From assembly GCA_017475785.1 (NCBI GenBank), contig JAFVEX010000076.1, forward strand, positions 1 through 51,064: a stretch of DNA of 51,064 nucleotides. The letters run 5' to 3'. Positions within the stretch are counted from its first letter, which is position 1. The number at the start of each line of letters is the position of its first letter. Shown in pieces: positions 6,313-14,446 of the stretch. Source of the DNA: Eubacterium sp. GTDB lineage: Bacteria; Bacillota_A; Clostridia; Lachnospirales; Lachnospiraceae. The notes below the pieces were generated by a model. It did no database searches and had not been told where the DNA came from. It worked only from the letters and a program-made list of their open reading frames with translations. The position numbers and the translations under genes are program-made.

Positions 6313-6999
6313 ATGGATACATTTATCCAGCAGTTTCCGATTGTTCTGCATTCTCTGAACGTCGGCTTTCTGCAGACATTAAAATTATTCGGCATCACGC
6401 TCCTCGGCGCGCTTCCGCTGGGTCTTGCCATCTCTTTTGGAACCCGTTCTAACGTCGGCATTATCCGGAGCATTTTTAAGATTATCGTCTGGGTCTTCCG
6501 CGGAACCCCGCTGATGATCCAGCTTCTGATCATCTATTATTTCCCCGGTCTGGTGATGCACAACGCCATCTGGGGCGGGGGTGAGCGAGGACGCTTTCTC
6601 GCCGCGTCGGTCGCGTTTATCCTGAATTACTCCTGTTACTTTTCAGAAATATACCGGGGCGGCATTCAGAGCATTCCGATCGGACAGGAAGAAGCCGGCC
6701 TCGTGCTTGGCATGTCAAAGCGTCAGATTTTCGTGCACGTAAAACTCCTGCAGATGATCAAGCGAATCGTCCCTCCGATGTCAAATGAAATTCTGACACT
6801 GGTCAAGGACACCTCTCTCGCCCGCATCATCGCGCTGCAGGAAATCATCTGGGCAGGCCAGGCGTTTATGAAGGGCTCTCAGGGGATCTCCGGCGCCATC
6901 TGGCCGCTGTTCTTTACGGGTATCTATTACCTGGTTTGCAACGGCATTCTGACAATTGTGCTGGACCGCGTCGAAAAGAAGCTGGAGTTTTTCCGCTGA
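6313..6999 (+). CDS. Amino acid ABC transporter permease
   Basis: The product has 228 residues and belongs to the HisM/GlnP permease family, the membrane channel of polar amino acid importers. It has about five membrane segments, the family's FRGTP motif at 62-66 and the EAA loop EAGLVLGMS at 127-135 that contacts the ATPase. A GGGGG-containing site precedes the ATG. It lies between the binding protein and ATPase genes, completing an importer in which two permease copies would form the pore. Confidence 0.95.
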   Translation: MDTFIQQFPIVLHSLNVGFLQTLKLFGITLLGALPLGLAISFGTRSNVGIIRSIFKIIVWVFRGTPLMIQLLIIYYFPGLVMHNAIWGGGERGRFLAASVAFILNYSCYFSEIYRGGIQSIPIGQEEAGLVLGMSKRQIFVHVKLLQMIKRIVPPMSNEILTLVKDTSLARIIALQEIIWAGQAFMKGSQGISGAIWPLFFTGIYYLVCNGILTIVLDRVEKKLEFFR

Positions 7000-7105
7000 T
7001 TTCAATGATCAGAGACAACCGGGGTGCCTGTTCCTGGATGAGCGCTGCGCTCTGCCGGAACACCAGCCCCCAGATGACTGCATATGAACACGGGAGAATG
7101 ATCAA

Positions 7106-7876
7106 ATGGCAATATTAGATGTACAACATATCTGTAAGTCTTTCGGGCACACGGAAGTGCTGAAGGATATCAGTTTTTCTCTGGAAGAAAGCCACGTGCT
7201 TTCCATCATCGGATCCTCCGGAAGCGGAAAAACGACCCTGCTGCGCTGCCTGAATTTTCTGGAGCGGCCGGACAAGGGCGTGATAAAGGTGCGCGGCCAG
7301 GCGATTTTTGACGCTTCTGCCGGATTAACGGAAGCGCAGATCCGCCAGAACCGTCTGCACTTCGGGCTTGTGTTCCAGTCCTTTAATCTGTTTCCGCAGT
7401 ACACAGCGCTGGGCAATGTCATGCTGGCCCGGGAACTGGAGGCAAAAGCGCGGCCGGATTACAAGGCAAATAAAAAGGAAATCCACGACGAGATCGAGGC
7501 GCAGGCAGTGGCGCTTTTGAAGCAAATCGGACTGGGAGACCGCATGCAGAACTATCCGCACCAGCTCTCAGGCGGACAGTGCCAGCGTGTGGCAATTGCG
7601 CGCGCGCTTGCGATGCAGCCTGATATTCTTTGCTTCGATGAGCCGACCTCCGCTCTGGATCCGGAGCTCACCGGCGAAGTGCTGAAGGTTATTCGTGAAC
7701 TCGCCGAGCAGAAAACAACCATGATCATTGTCACGCACGAGATGGCTTTCGCGCGTGATGTCGCAGATCACGCGATCTTCATGGATGAAGGATACATTCT
7801 GGAACAGGGGAACGCAAAAGAACTGTTCGAAAACCCGCGAAAAGAACGGACCAGACAGTTCCTGAACCGATATTGA
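7106..7876 (+). CDS. Amino acid ABC transporter ATP-binding protein
   Basis: The product has 256 residues, a GlnQ/HisP-type ATPase. Walker A GSSGSGKT is at 36-43, the Q-loop glutamine is near 91, the signature LSGGQ is at 154-158, Walker B LCFDEP is at 175-180, and the switch histidine follows in IIVTHEM. GGGAG lies 9 nt before the ATG. It drives the importer made with the two upstream genes. The 106-bp gap after the permease carries no gene I can support. Confidence 0.96.
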   Translation: MAILDVQHICKSFGHTEVLKDISFSLEESHVLSIIGSSGSGKTTLLRCLNFLERPDKGVIKVRGQAIFDASAGLTEAQIRQNRLHFGLVFQSFNLFPQYTALGNVMLARELEAKARPDYKANKKEIHDEIEAQAVALLKQIGLGDRMQNYPHQLSGGQCQRVAIARALAMQPDILCFDEPTSALDPELTGEVLKVIRELAEQKTTMIIVTHEMAFARDVADHAIFMDEGYILEQGNAKELFENPRKERTRQFLNRY

Positions 7877-7902
7877 TAAGACGTGGTTCCTGGTGTATGG
7901 AG

Positions 7903-7960
7903 TTTTTGGACTGAATTTTTGGACTGAATTTTTGGACTGATTTTTTGAACTGATTTTTTG
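7903..7960 (+). repeat. Short T-rich tandem repeats after the ABC operon
   Basis: Four copies of a 13-14 bp unit resembling TTTTTGGACTGAA follow the ATPase stop codon. Each unit carries a T run. No stem precedes them, so they are not an ordinary terminator. Confidence 0.7.
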
Positions 7961-7982
7961 CGCAGAATTCTTCTTACAATGA

Positions 7983-8576
7983 TTATGTCAATTCTGTGCG
8001 CATGAGCAGGGCATCTTCCACAGGTTTTGTGTAATAGCGTTTCCGGGTACCGATGGGGATAAACTCCTGCGTTTCATACAGGCGGATGGCAGCTTCATTG
8101 GAAGCGCGCACCTCGAGATAAATATTCCTGCAGCCGCGCTGCCGGGCCAGATGTTTCAATTCAGAAACCAGTGTCCGGCCGATTCCTTTTTTCCTGCAGG
8201 AACTGCTGACGGAAACATTGGTAATGTCTCCCTCGTCCGCCGCGAACAGGCATCCGATATAGCCTGCGGCCGCTGTCCGCGGGATCCCGGACGCCAAGGC
8301 AGTCCCGGGTGTCGGGGCAGTCATCGACGGCCCTTCTGACGGTTCTGCTTTTATCTCCTCTGTCATGTATTCCGCAGTCAGAAACAACGCCTGAGGATCC
8401 TCCAGATACCGGGCAAAATCACGCCGGCCCCAGGGTGTCGAGAAATTTTCCGACTCAATGGCCGCGACGATATCCAGATCTGATTCCGTCATTTTTCGGA
8501 TACGTATCCGGTTTTCCTGATTTTCGAATCGTTTCAAATTGTATCCTTTGCTTTTAGCTGTCTCTGCATTGTCCAT
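7983..8576 (-). CDS. rimI: Ribosomal protein bS18-type N-acetyltransferase RimI
   Basis: A GNAT acetyltransferase whose family acetylates the N-terminus of ribosomal protein S18. Core motifs are RIRKMTESDLDIV, ENFSTPWG, TNVSVSSSCRKKGIGRTL (acetyl-CoA loop) and EVRASNEAAIRLYE; these are RimI hallmarks. With the ATG at 8576 it has 197 residues, against about 150 for the family; an insert rich in Pro, Thr and Ala lies in the middle. The frame stays open upstream to an ATG at 8903 inside tsaB, through an Arg/Lys-rich stretch encoded by a tandem repeat; none of the candidate starts has a good ribosome binding site, so the start is uncertain. It follows tsaE and tsaB, a widespread gene order. Confidence 0.88.
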   Translation of the reverse strand: MDNAETAKSKGYNLKRFENQENRIRIRKMTESDLDIVAAIESENFSTPWGRRDFARYLEDPQALFLTAEYMTEEIKAEPSEGPSMTAPTPGTALASGIPRTAAAGYIGCLFAADEGDITNVSVSSSCRKKGIGRTLVSELKHLARQRGCRNIYLEVRASNEAAIRLYETQEFIPIGTRKRYYTKPVEDALLMRTELT

Positions 8577-8685
8577 AGCTGCATCTTCGTGTGAATCTAT
8601 TCTGTGCGTATTCCTGCCCTTATTCTGCGAGCGTTTATCTGCGTTCATTCTGTACGCTTTTTTCGCTATTGTCCTGTACGCATTG

Positions 8686-8785
8686 TCTGCTCTCGTTCTG
8701 CGCGCTTTTGTCTGCTCTCGTTCCGCACGCTTTTGCCTGCTCTCGTTCCGCGCGCTTTTGCCTGCTCTCGTTCTGCGTGCTTTTG
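8686..8785. repeat. Four 25-bp tandem repeats between rimI and tsaB
   Basis: Four contiguous 25-bp units (TCTGCTCTCGTTCTGCGCGC plus TTTTG, with a few substitutions) start at 8686, 8711, 8736 and 8761. They are flanked by a longer direct repeat (about 8662-8685 and 8786-8808, TTGTCCTGTACGCATTG) and further degenerate copies. Because 25 is not a multiple of 3, the array is read in three frames in turn. It stays open on the minus strand as an Arg/Lys/Thr-rich extension of rimI. Confidence 0.85.
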
Positions 8786-8829
8786 TCGTTATTGTCCTGT
8801 ACGCATTGTCTGCTCTTATTCTGCCATTA

Positions 8830-9579
8830 TTATGCGTGCGTTTCCTGCTCGCGCTTTGCTCTCTCCCGCTCCGCCTGAGACAGGCGCAGATAATCCGGGG
8901 CATGTTCTTCAGCCGTCTGGATCTTTCCTTCTTTCATATACCGCACGGCAAGCACTGCCAGCGCAGCTGCTCTTTGCCTGGCATGATGCGGCGGGGCGAT
9001 TCTGTACGGAACTGTCAGAAGCGCGTCGAGTTTTTCCTGATACACCGGCACGCCGTCGCCCAGCAGTACGACCTCTTCCGGCTGCGTTCCTGCGGCTGTC
9101 TTGGCGGTTTCCCGGGCGATCTGGTTGATTTTTTCCGCGATCTCCTCTACAGCCATCGGCGCCTGCGGCATCAGTGTCTCCATCTCATTTCCGGAAAAAC
9201 GATAAATCCCGGTGTATACCTGCGACCGGCGCGCGTCCATCATCGGGCAGACGATTCCATTCATGCCGCACAGGTTAAAGGCCAGCGCGTCCAGCGTCGG
9301 AACTGAAATCAGCGGCAGATCCAGCGCCAGCCCCAGTCCCTTTGCTGTGGCTGAGCCGATCCGAAGTCCTGTAAAAGAACCGGGGCCTCCTGCAACGGCA
9401 ATCCCGTCCAGACTGCTCAGGTCCAGCTCCGTCATTTCCGTAATCTCGTCGATCATCGGGAGCAATGTCTGTGAGTGCGTTTTTTTATAGTTGATCGTAT
9501 ATTCAGCTGTAATCAGATCTCCGTCCAGCAGCGCAACCGTCGCCACAAGTCCTGAGCTGTCTATCGCAAGCAGTTTCAT
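8830..9579 (-). CDS. tsaB: tRNA threonylcarbamoyladenosine biosynthesis protein TsaB
   Basis: The product has 249 residues in the ASKHA-fold TsaB/YeaZ family. It forms a complex with TsaD and TsaE that transfers threonylcarbamoyl to A37 of ANN-reading tRNAs. The N-terminus MKLLAIDSSG is the typical opening strand, followed by HSQTLLPMIDE and GIAVAGGPGSFTGLRIG, the most conserved family block. The C-terminus ends in a Glu/Arg/Lys-rich tail (about 235-249) next to the repeat array. AGGAAAGG lies about 11 nt upstream of the ATG. tsaE is upstream and rimI downstream; tsaD is not in the window. Confidence 0.95.
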   Translation of the reverse strand: MKLLAIDSSGLVATVALLDGDLITAEYTINYKKTHSQTLLPMIDEITEMTELDLSSLDGIAVAGGPGSFTGLRIGSATAKGLGLALDLPLISVPTLDALAFNLCGMNGIVCPMMDARRSQVYTGIYRFSGNEMETLMPQAPMAVEEIAEKINQIARETAKTAAGTQPEEVVLLGDGVPVYQEKLDALLTVPYRIAPPHHARQRAAALAVLAVRYMKEGKIQTAEEHAPDYLRLSQAERERAKREQETHA

Positions 9580-9596
9580 TTTCGCTCAAACCTTTC

Positions 9597-9710
9597 CTGA
9601 TGATAATACCTTGAAGAAGCTATTGCCTTCCGTTCTGGTGATAATACCTTGAAGAAACTATTGTCTTTCGTTCTGGTGATAATACCTTGAAGTAATTATT
9701 GTCTTTCGTA
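9597..9710. repeat. Three 38-bp tandem repeats between tsaE and tsaB
   Basis: Exact 38-bp periodicity: units at 9597-9634, 9635-9672 and 9673-9710, each containing GATAATACCTTGAAG and ATTGYCTTYCGT. The array fills nearly the whole intercistronic gap and ends 18 bp before the tsaB start codon on the minus strand. Confidence 0.9.
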
Positions 9711-9729
9711 CTTTTAGAGACTCGCTTAT

Positions 9730-10146
9730 TCATTTAACATAAATTCGCCGCAGATCCTGTTCTTCTCCCGGCACCCGCTCAATCCGGATTCTGACCGCGT
9801 CTTCCGGGATCAGCTCATCGATCAGCTCTGACCACTCCACCAGGCAGACGCCTGCTCCGTAAAAGCAGTCTTCATAGCCGATTTCCTCCATCTCTTCGGG
9901 ATCGCCGATCCGATAGACATCAAAATGCCACAGCGGCAGCCTGCCTGAAGTGTACTCCTGCAAAATCGTAAACGTCGGGCTGCTGACCACCTCACTCACG
10001 CCGAGTCCCGCCGCGAATCCTTTCGAAAAGACGGTCTTCCCGGCGCCCAGGTCGCCGTCCAGTGTATAAATCTGCCCCGGCTCGGCCTTCCGGCCAAGCG
10101 TCTCTCCAAAGCGGAATGTCTCTTCGGGACTGTGTGTTTCAATCAT
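9730..10146 (-). CDS. tsaE: tRNA threonylcarbamoyladenosine biosynthesis ATPase TsaE
   Basis: The product has 138 residues in the TsaE/YjeE family, the small ATPase that resets the TsaB-TsaD complex during t6A synthesis. Walker A GDLGAGKT is at 31-38, followed by SPTFTILQEY and HFDVYRIGDPEE, conserved in the family. AGGAG precedes the ATG. It heads the leftward tsaE-tsaB-rimI cluster and is divergent from the cyclophilin gene. Confidence 0.96.
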   Translation of the reverse strand: MIETHSPEETFRFGETLGRKAEPGQIYTLDGDLGAGKTVFSKGFAAGLGVSEVVSSPTFTILQEYTSGRLPLWHFDVYRIGDPEEMEEIGYEDCFYGAGVCLVEWSELIDELIPEDAVRIRIERVPGEEQDLRRIYVK

Positions 10147-10171
10147 TTTTCTCTCCTGGTGTCTCTGTTTA

Positions 10172-10200
10172 TTGCGTATTTCCGCAAAATTCGCTATAAT
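10172..10200 (+). promoter_or_regulatory. Promoter upstream of the cyclophilin gene
   Basis: TTGCGT (10172-10177) and TATAAT (10195-10200) are 17 bp apart. It implies a 5' leader of about 140 nt before the start codon; no obvious riboswitch is seen in that leader. Confidence 0.55.
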
Positions 10201-10345
10201 TTACCGCAAATGATTAAATGCTTCCTGCGCCGCACAGCAAGACAGATGCTTCTGAGCAGAAAATTTCCGGCGCTGAGAACAGTTAATCAGTATTTCTTTC
10301 ATTATCAATACAGAACATTCAATACCGAACAAAAAGGAGACTTCT

Positions 10346-10864
10346 ATGGCAAATCCAGTTGTTACAATCACCATGGCAAACGGCGACATCATGAAAGCAG
10401 AGCTCTACCCGGATATCGCGCCGATCACTGTCAACAACTTTATCAGCCTGATTCAGAAAAATTTCTATGACGGGCTGACCTTCCACCGCATCATTCCCGG
10501 CTTTATGATCCAGGGCGGAGACCCGGAAGGCATCGGCATCGGCGGCCCGGGCTACAGCATCAAGGGCGAATTCTCCATGAACGGCGTGCCGAATGACCTC
10601 GCCCACACAGAGGGCGTCCTCTCCATGGCGCGTGCGATGGATCCGAATTCCGCGGGAAGCCAGTTTTTCATTATGCATAAGACCTCTCCGCATCTGGACG
10701 GCCAGTACGCCGCTTTTGGCAAACTGATCGAGGGACTTGACGTCGTCGACCGCATTGCGGCAACCCCGACCAACTATCAGGACGCGCCGCTCACGCCGGT
10801 CGTAATTGAATCCATGACCGTTGAGACGTTTGGCATCGACTACCCGGAGCCGGAGAAAATCTGA
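10346..10864 (+). CDS. Peptidyl-prolyl cis-trans isomerase, cyclophilin type
   Basis: The product has 172 residues, a single cyclophilin domain without signal peptide, so cytosolic. Active-site features include FHRIIPGFMIQGGD (FHR from residue 46), GEFSMNG, LSMARAMDPNSAGSQFFI and the loop with DGQYAAFGKLIEG. It catalyses proline isomerisation during protein folding. AAAGGAG precedes the ATG. Nothing nearby suggests a dedicated partner. Confidence 0.96.
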   Translation: MANPVVTITMANGDIMKAELYPDIAPITVNNFISLIQKNFYDGLTFHRIIPGFMIQGGDPEGIGIGGPGYSIKGEFSMNGVPNDLAHTEGVLSMARAMDPNSAGSQFFIMHKTSPHLDGQYAAFGKLIEGLDVVDRIAATPTNYQDAPLTPVVIESMTVETFGIDYPEPEKI

Positions 10865-10956
10865 GGGACTTATTCCGCTCTGCCCGTCCGGCAGATAAGC
10901 GCCGAGAGCAGGCCAGCGCTGGATCAAAGTCCGCAACGGACTTCCGACACGGCGGC

Positions 10957-11022
10957 TCTGCCTGTCCGGCGGGCTCCAGGTTCGGCAGATCTGCCCGTCC
11001 AGCGGGCTTCAGATCCGGCAGA
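10957..11022. repeat. Two 33-bp direct repeats downstream of the cyclophilin gene
   Basis: Units at 10957-10989 and 10990-11022 share TCTGCCYGTCCRGCGGGCT and the end CGGCAGA; a partial copy lies near 10876-10893. They sit between the convergent cyclophilin and YigZ genes. Confidence 0.7.
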
Positions 11023-11033
11023 TCTGGCCCTTC

Positions 11034-11681
11034 TCACGACAGAATGATTTCTCCGCCGGCCTCGGCATACCAGACCTGCCCCTGTTCCTCAAAGGACACG
11101 CGGCCGGCCGTTGCCTCCGCGAGCTGTTTTGTCAGGCGCCCCGCCTGATCGGGCGGAACAATCAGATCAAAGGTGACTGCCGCCTCATAGGCAGTATTCA
11201 AAACCGGAAGCGCCAGTTCTCCAAACAGATACTGCAGCTTCCCGGCGTCTGTATAATCTGCCCGGATCACCCCGCGTGTTCCGGGCTTTTTTTCGATGAT
11301 TAGGCTGTTCGAGAGTGCCGCCTGCGCCGCCGCCGTGTAGCACCTGACCAGGCCGCCGGTACCCAGCAACGTGCCGCCGAAATACCGCGTCACGACTACC
11401 ATGGCGTTCGCCAGGCCTTTTCCCGTCAGCACCTCCAGCATCGGACGGCCTGCTGTTCCCTGCGGCTCGCCGTCATCCGCCGCCCGCATCTGCTTTCCGT
11501 CTGTGCCGATCACATACGCAAAGCAATGATGGCGCGCGTCATAATATTTCTTCCGGATCTCCTCGACGAACGCGGCTGCTTCTTCCTCACTACTTACCGC
11601 GCGCGCCTCGCCGATAAAACGCGACTTCTTTTCAACAACCTCCCCGGAACCTCCGCGGTATATTGTATAATACGAGTTCAC
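11034..11681 (-). CDS. YigZ/IMPACT family protein (UPF0029)
   Basis: The product has 215 residues from the GTG at 11681, chosen because a GGGG site lies 10 nt upstream and the protein then begins MNSYYTIYRGG, as family members do; a TTG at 11702 is possible. Conserved blocks are EKKSRFIGEA, DARHHCFAYVIG, DDGEPQGTAGRPMLEVL and VVVTRYFGGTLLGTGGLVR, all typical of YigZ. A C-terminal ferredoxin-like domain follows. The family is linked to translation and stress control, but bacterial function is not settled. Confidence 0.92.
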   Translation of the reverse strand: MNSYYTIYRGGSGEVVEKKSRFIGEARAVSSEEEAAAFVEEIRKKYYDARHHCFAYVIGTDGKQMRAADDGEPQGTAGRPMLEVLTGKGLANAMVVVTRYFGGTLLGTGGLVRCYTAAAQAALSNSLIIEKKPGTRGVIRADYTDAGKLQYLFGELALPVLNTAYEAAVTFDLIVPPDQAGRLTKQLAEATAGRVSFEEQGQVWYAEAGGEIILS

Positions 11682-11737
11682 TTCTGCCTGTCCCCTTCTC
11701 AAACAATTTCATTCATCTTAACACAGAATCCTTTTCT

Positions 11738-11766
11738 TTGCTATGCTCTATAAACTATGTTATAAT
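11738..11766 (+). promoter_or_regulatory. Promoter of the penicillin-binding protein gene
   Basis: TTGCTA (11738-11743) and TATAAT (11761-11766) are separated by 17 bp, about 100 bp upstream of the start codon. Confidence 0.6.
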
Positions 11767-11867
11767 CTATTATTGATCGTTAAAATCTTACTTAAAAAAT
11801 GCTTTATGCATGAAGGCGTCTGCCGGATTCGGTCAGATATATACTGTCGTTTATAGAGGAGTGTCTT

Positions 11868-14342
11868 ATGAACTTCAGCCGAGAAGGAATTGAAAAACAG
11901 CGCAATGAACTGCAGGCTTCCGCCTCCATGGCGGGCAACCGCCTGGGCGTGCTGCTTCTGCGTCTTATTGTACTTGCGCTCGTCGTCTTTGTTGTTGCCG
12001 CGGTCTTCTTGATCAGGGGCGCCTACCAGGGCATTCTGGACGGGTCGCCCGATATCTCCGACGTCAACATCATGCCGGCGGGCTATGCGACGTTCGTCTA
12101 TGACGCGGACGGCAACCAGATGCAGAAGCTCAGTTCCGCTTCCGGAAACCGCATTTCTGTATCGATCTCAGAAATCCCGGCGGACATGCAGCACGCAATC
12201 GTCGCGATTGAGGATTCCCGTTTCTATGAGCACAACGGCGTAGATCCCCGCGGTATGCTCCGCGCGGCAGTGGTCGCGGTGCAGTCCGGTTTTTCCGGGA
12301 CAGAAGGCGCCAGCACCATTACGCAACAGCTGCTGAAAAACAACGTCTTCACGGATTTCACGCAGGAGACCCGCTCAGAGCGGATCAAGCGTAAATTCCA
12401 GGAGCAGTATCTGGCGATTCAGCTGGAAAAAAGCCTTGCCGACCAGGGGCGCAACCCCAAGGACGTCATTCTGGAAAACTATCTGAATACGGTTAACTTC
12501 GGCGCAGGCTCTTACGGAATTCAGACGGCTTCCATGACGTACTTCGGAAAATCCTGCAAGGAGCTCACCCTGTCGGAATGTGCCGTTCTCGCGGCGATCC
12601 CGCAGAACCCCAGCAAATACAACCCGCTGCGCTACCCGGAGTACAACGCCGAGCGCGCCGAGACGGTTCTGGAGTACATGCTCAGCCAGGGCTATATCAC
12701 GCAGGAAGCGTACAGCACAGCCATGGCGGACAACGTCTATGAGCGGATTCAGGAGCACGCGGACAGCGGCGAGAGCATCGACGACGTTTACTCCTACTTC
12801 ATCGATGAGCTGGTCAACCGCGTCAAGACAGACCTGATCAACCAGAAGGGCTACACAGAGGTTCAGGCAAACAACGCGCTGTTCAGCGGCGGACTGAACA
12901 TTTACACGACGCAGGATCCGAAGATCCAGAAAATCATGGATCAGGAGTTTACGAACAGCGAAAACTTCCCGGAGCTCTCCACGGTCGCCCTGGACTGGGC
13001 GCTCACGGTCAAAGAAGCAAATGGGAATCTCGTGAACTACAGCCGCGAAATGCTGCAGCTGTATTTCCGTGACTCAGACGAATCCTTTGACCTTCTGTTT
13101 GACTCGGAAGAAGAAGCGCAGGAATATGTCGACCGCTATAAGGACGAGGTGGTCGGAGCCGGTGACGAGATCGTCGGCGAGCGGATCAGCTTTATCCCGC
13201 AGCCGCAGGCGGCCATGGCCGTCATTGACCAGCGGACCGGCTATGTCAAGGGAATCGTCGGCGGACGCGGCGAAAAAACCGCCTCTCTGACACTGAACCG
13301 CGCGACGGACTCTTACCGTCAGCCAGGCTCAACCTTTAAGATTCTTTCCACCTACGGCCCTGCGCTGGACAAGCATTACATCACACTCGCGACCACAGAG
13401 AAGGACGAGCCTTATGAATACGAGACCGGCCAGCCGGTCAAGAACGCGGACGAGTCGTACCACGGCACCGTCACGGTACGCAAGGCAATCCAGAACTCTT
13501 ATAACGTAATCGCCGTCAAGATCCTGACGGAGATCACGCCGCAGACCGGTATGGATTATCTGGAGCGGCTCGGCTTTACCAAACTGATCAACGATCCCGC
13601 CTGGGACGTCATCCAGTCTCTTGCGCTGGGCGGCATCACAAACGGCGTCAGCACACTCGAGCTGACCGCGGCATACGCTGCCATCGCCAACGGCGGAACC
13701 TACACCGAGCCGATGTTCTACACAAAGGTCACTGATCACGAGGGCAACGTCATCCTTGAGACGACGCCGCTCACAACGAAGGTCTTCAAGGAAAGCACTT
13801 CCTTCCTTCTGACGAGCGCCATGGAGGACGTCGTGTCAGATGGTACCGGACAGGAATTCGCGCTTGAAGACATGCATGTCGCGGGAAAAACCGGTACGAC
13901 GAACGCTTACCGCGATCTTGTGTTCGCCGGCTTTACACCGTATTACACCGCTGCCATCTGGGCAGGCTGCGACGTCACTGTCGAGCTGCCTGTCGAGTAC
14001 CGGCACTTCCACGAGACTCTGTGGCAGACGATCATGCAGCGGATTCACAAGGAGCTGAAGCTGCGCGACACAGACTTCACGAAACCCGCAAATATCGAAG
14101 AAGTCGAGGTCTGCGCGACTACCGGTCTTCTGCCGGGCAGCATCTGCCCGCGGGCGACAGAGTACTTTGAGACCGGCACCGAGCCGAAGACCCGCTGCAC
14201 AGAGCACGTGTACGTCCCGCCGACGCCGGCGCCGCAGCCGCGCTCCGAGGATAACCGCTCGTCCGCTGACGAGGAAGAGAACTCCAGCGACGAGGCGAGA
14301 ATGCAGGAGCTCGCGGAGCAGAACGGAGGCGAGGACGAGTAG
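11868..14342 (+). CDS. Class A penicillin-binding protein (glycosyltransferase/transpeptidase)
   Basis: The product has 824 residues and polymerises and cross-links peptidoglycan. A short cytoplasmic start is followed by one membrane helix (about 27-49). The GT51 domain has the catalytic glutamate E115 in AIEDSRFYEHNGVD and TITQQLLKNN (about 150-159). The transpeptidase domain has SxxK at 488-491 (STFK), SYN at 544-546 and KTG at 674-676. The end is a disordered, acidic tail with PPTPAPQPR. GAGGAG lies upstream of the ATG. It is a free-standing gene closed by a strong terminator. Confidence 0.96.
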   Translation: MNFSREGIEKQRNELQASASMAGNRLGVLLLRLIVLALVVFVVAAVFLIRGAYQGILDGSPDISDVNIMPAGYATFVYDADGNQMQKLSSASGNRISVSISEIPADMQHAIVAIEDSRFYEHNGVDPRGMLRAAVVAVQSGFSGTEGASTITQQLLKNNVFTDFTQETRSERIKRKFQEQYLAIQLEKSLADQGRNPKDVILENYLNTVNFGAGSYGIQTASMTYFGKSCKELTLSECAVLAAIPQNPSKYNPLRYPEYNAERAETVLEYMLSQGYITQEAYSTAMADNVYERIQEHADSGESIDDVYSYFIDELVNRVKTDLINQKGYTEVQANNALFSGGLNIYTTQDPKIQKIMDQEFTNSENFPELSTVALDWALTVKEANGNLVNYSREMLQLYFRDSDESFDLLFDSEEEAQEYVDRYKDEVVGAGDEIVGERISFIPQPQAAMAVIDQRTGYVKGIVGGRGEKTASLTLNRATDSYRQPGSTFKILSTYGPALDKHYITLATTEKDEPYEYETGQPVKNADESYHGTVTVRKAIQNSYNVIAVKILTEITPQTGMDYLERLGFTKLINDPAWDVIQSLALGGITNGVSTLELTAAYAAIANGGTYTEPMFYTKVTDHEGNVILETTPLTTKVFKESTSFLLTSAMEDVVSDGTGQEFALEDMHVAGKTGTTNAYRDLVFAGFTPYYTAAIWAGCDVTVELPVEYRHFHETLWQTIMQRIHKELKLRDTDFTKPANIEEVEVCATTGLLPGSICPRATEYFETGTEPKTRCTEHVYVPPTPAPQPRSEDNRSSADEEENSSDEARMQELAEQNGGEDE

Positions 14343-14361
14343 TTTTGCGCGCCGCTTATAC

Positions 14362-14408
14362 AAAAAACCATCACCGAAACTGAACTCCAGTCCGGTGATG
14401 GTTTTTTT
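14362..14408. terminator. Bidirectional terminator between pbp and hprK
   Basis: A 15-bp stem (14362-14376 with 14393-14407) made of AAAAAACCATCACCG and its complement has T on both outgoing sides. It serves both convergent units. Confidence 0.9.
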
Positions 14409-14446
14409 ATGGTTGTACCTTCGCAAACGGTATTAGCCGCCGCTCT

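Noticed and set aside
8539..9306. Three long plus-strand frames over the tsaB/rimI repeat array
   Set aside because: They come from the stop-free repeat and the antisense of tsaB; no start signal or recognisable protein.
8686..9710. Possible CRISPR array
   Set aside because: The 25-bp and 38-bp repeats are directly adjacent with no unique spacers, and no cas genes are present.
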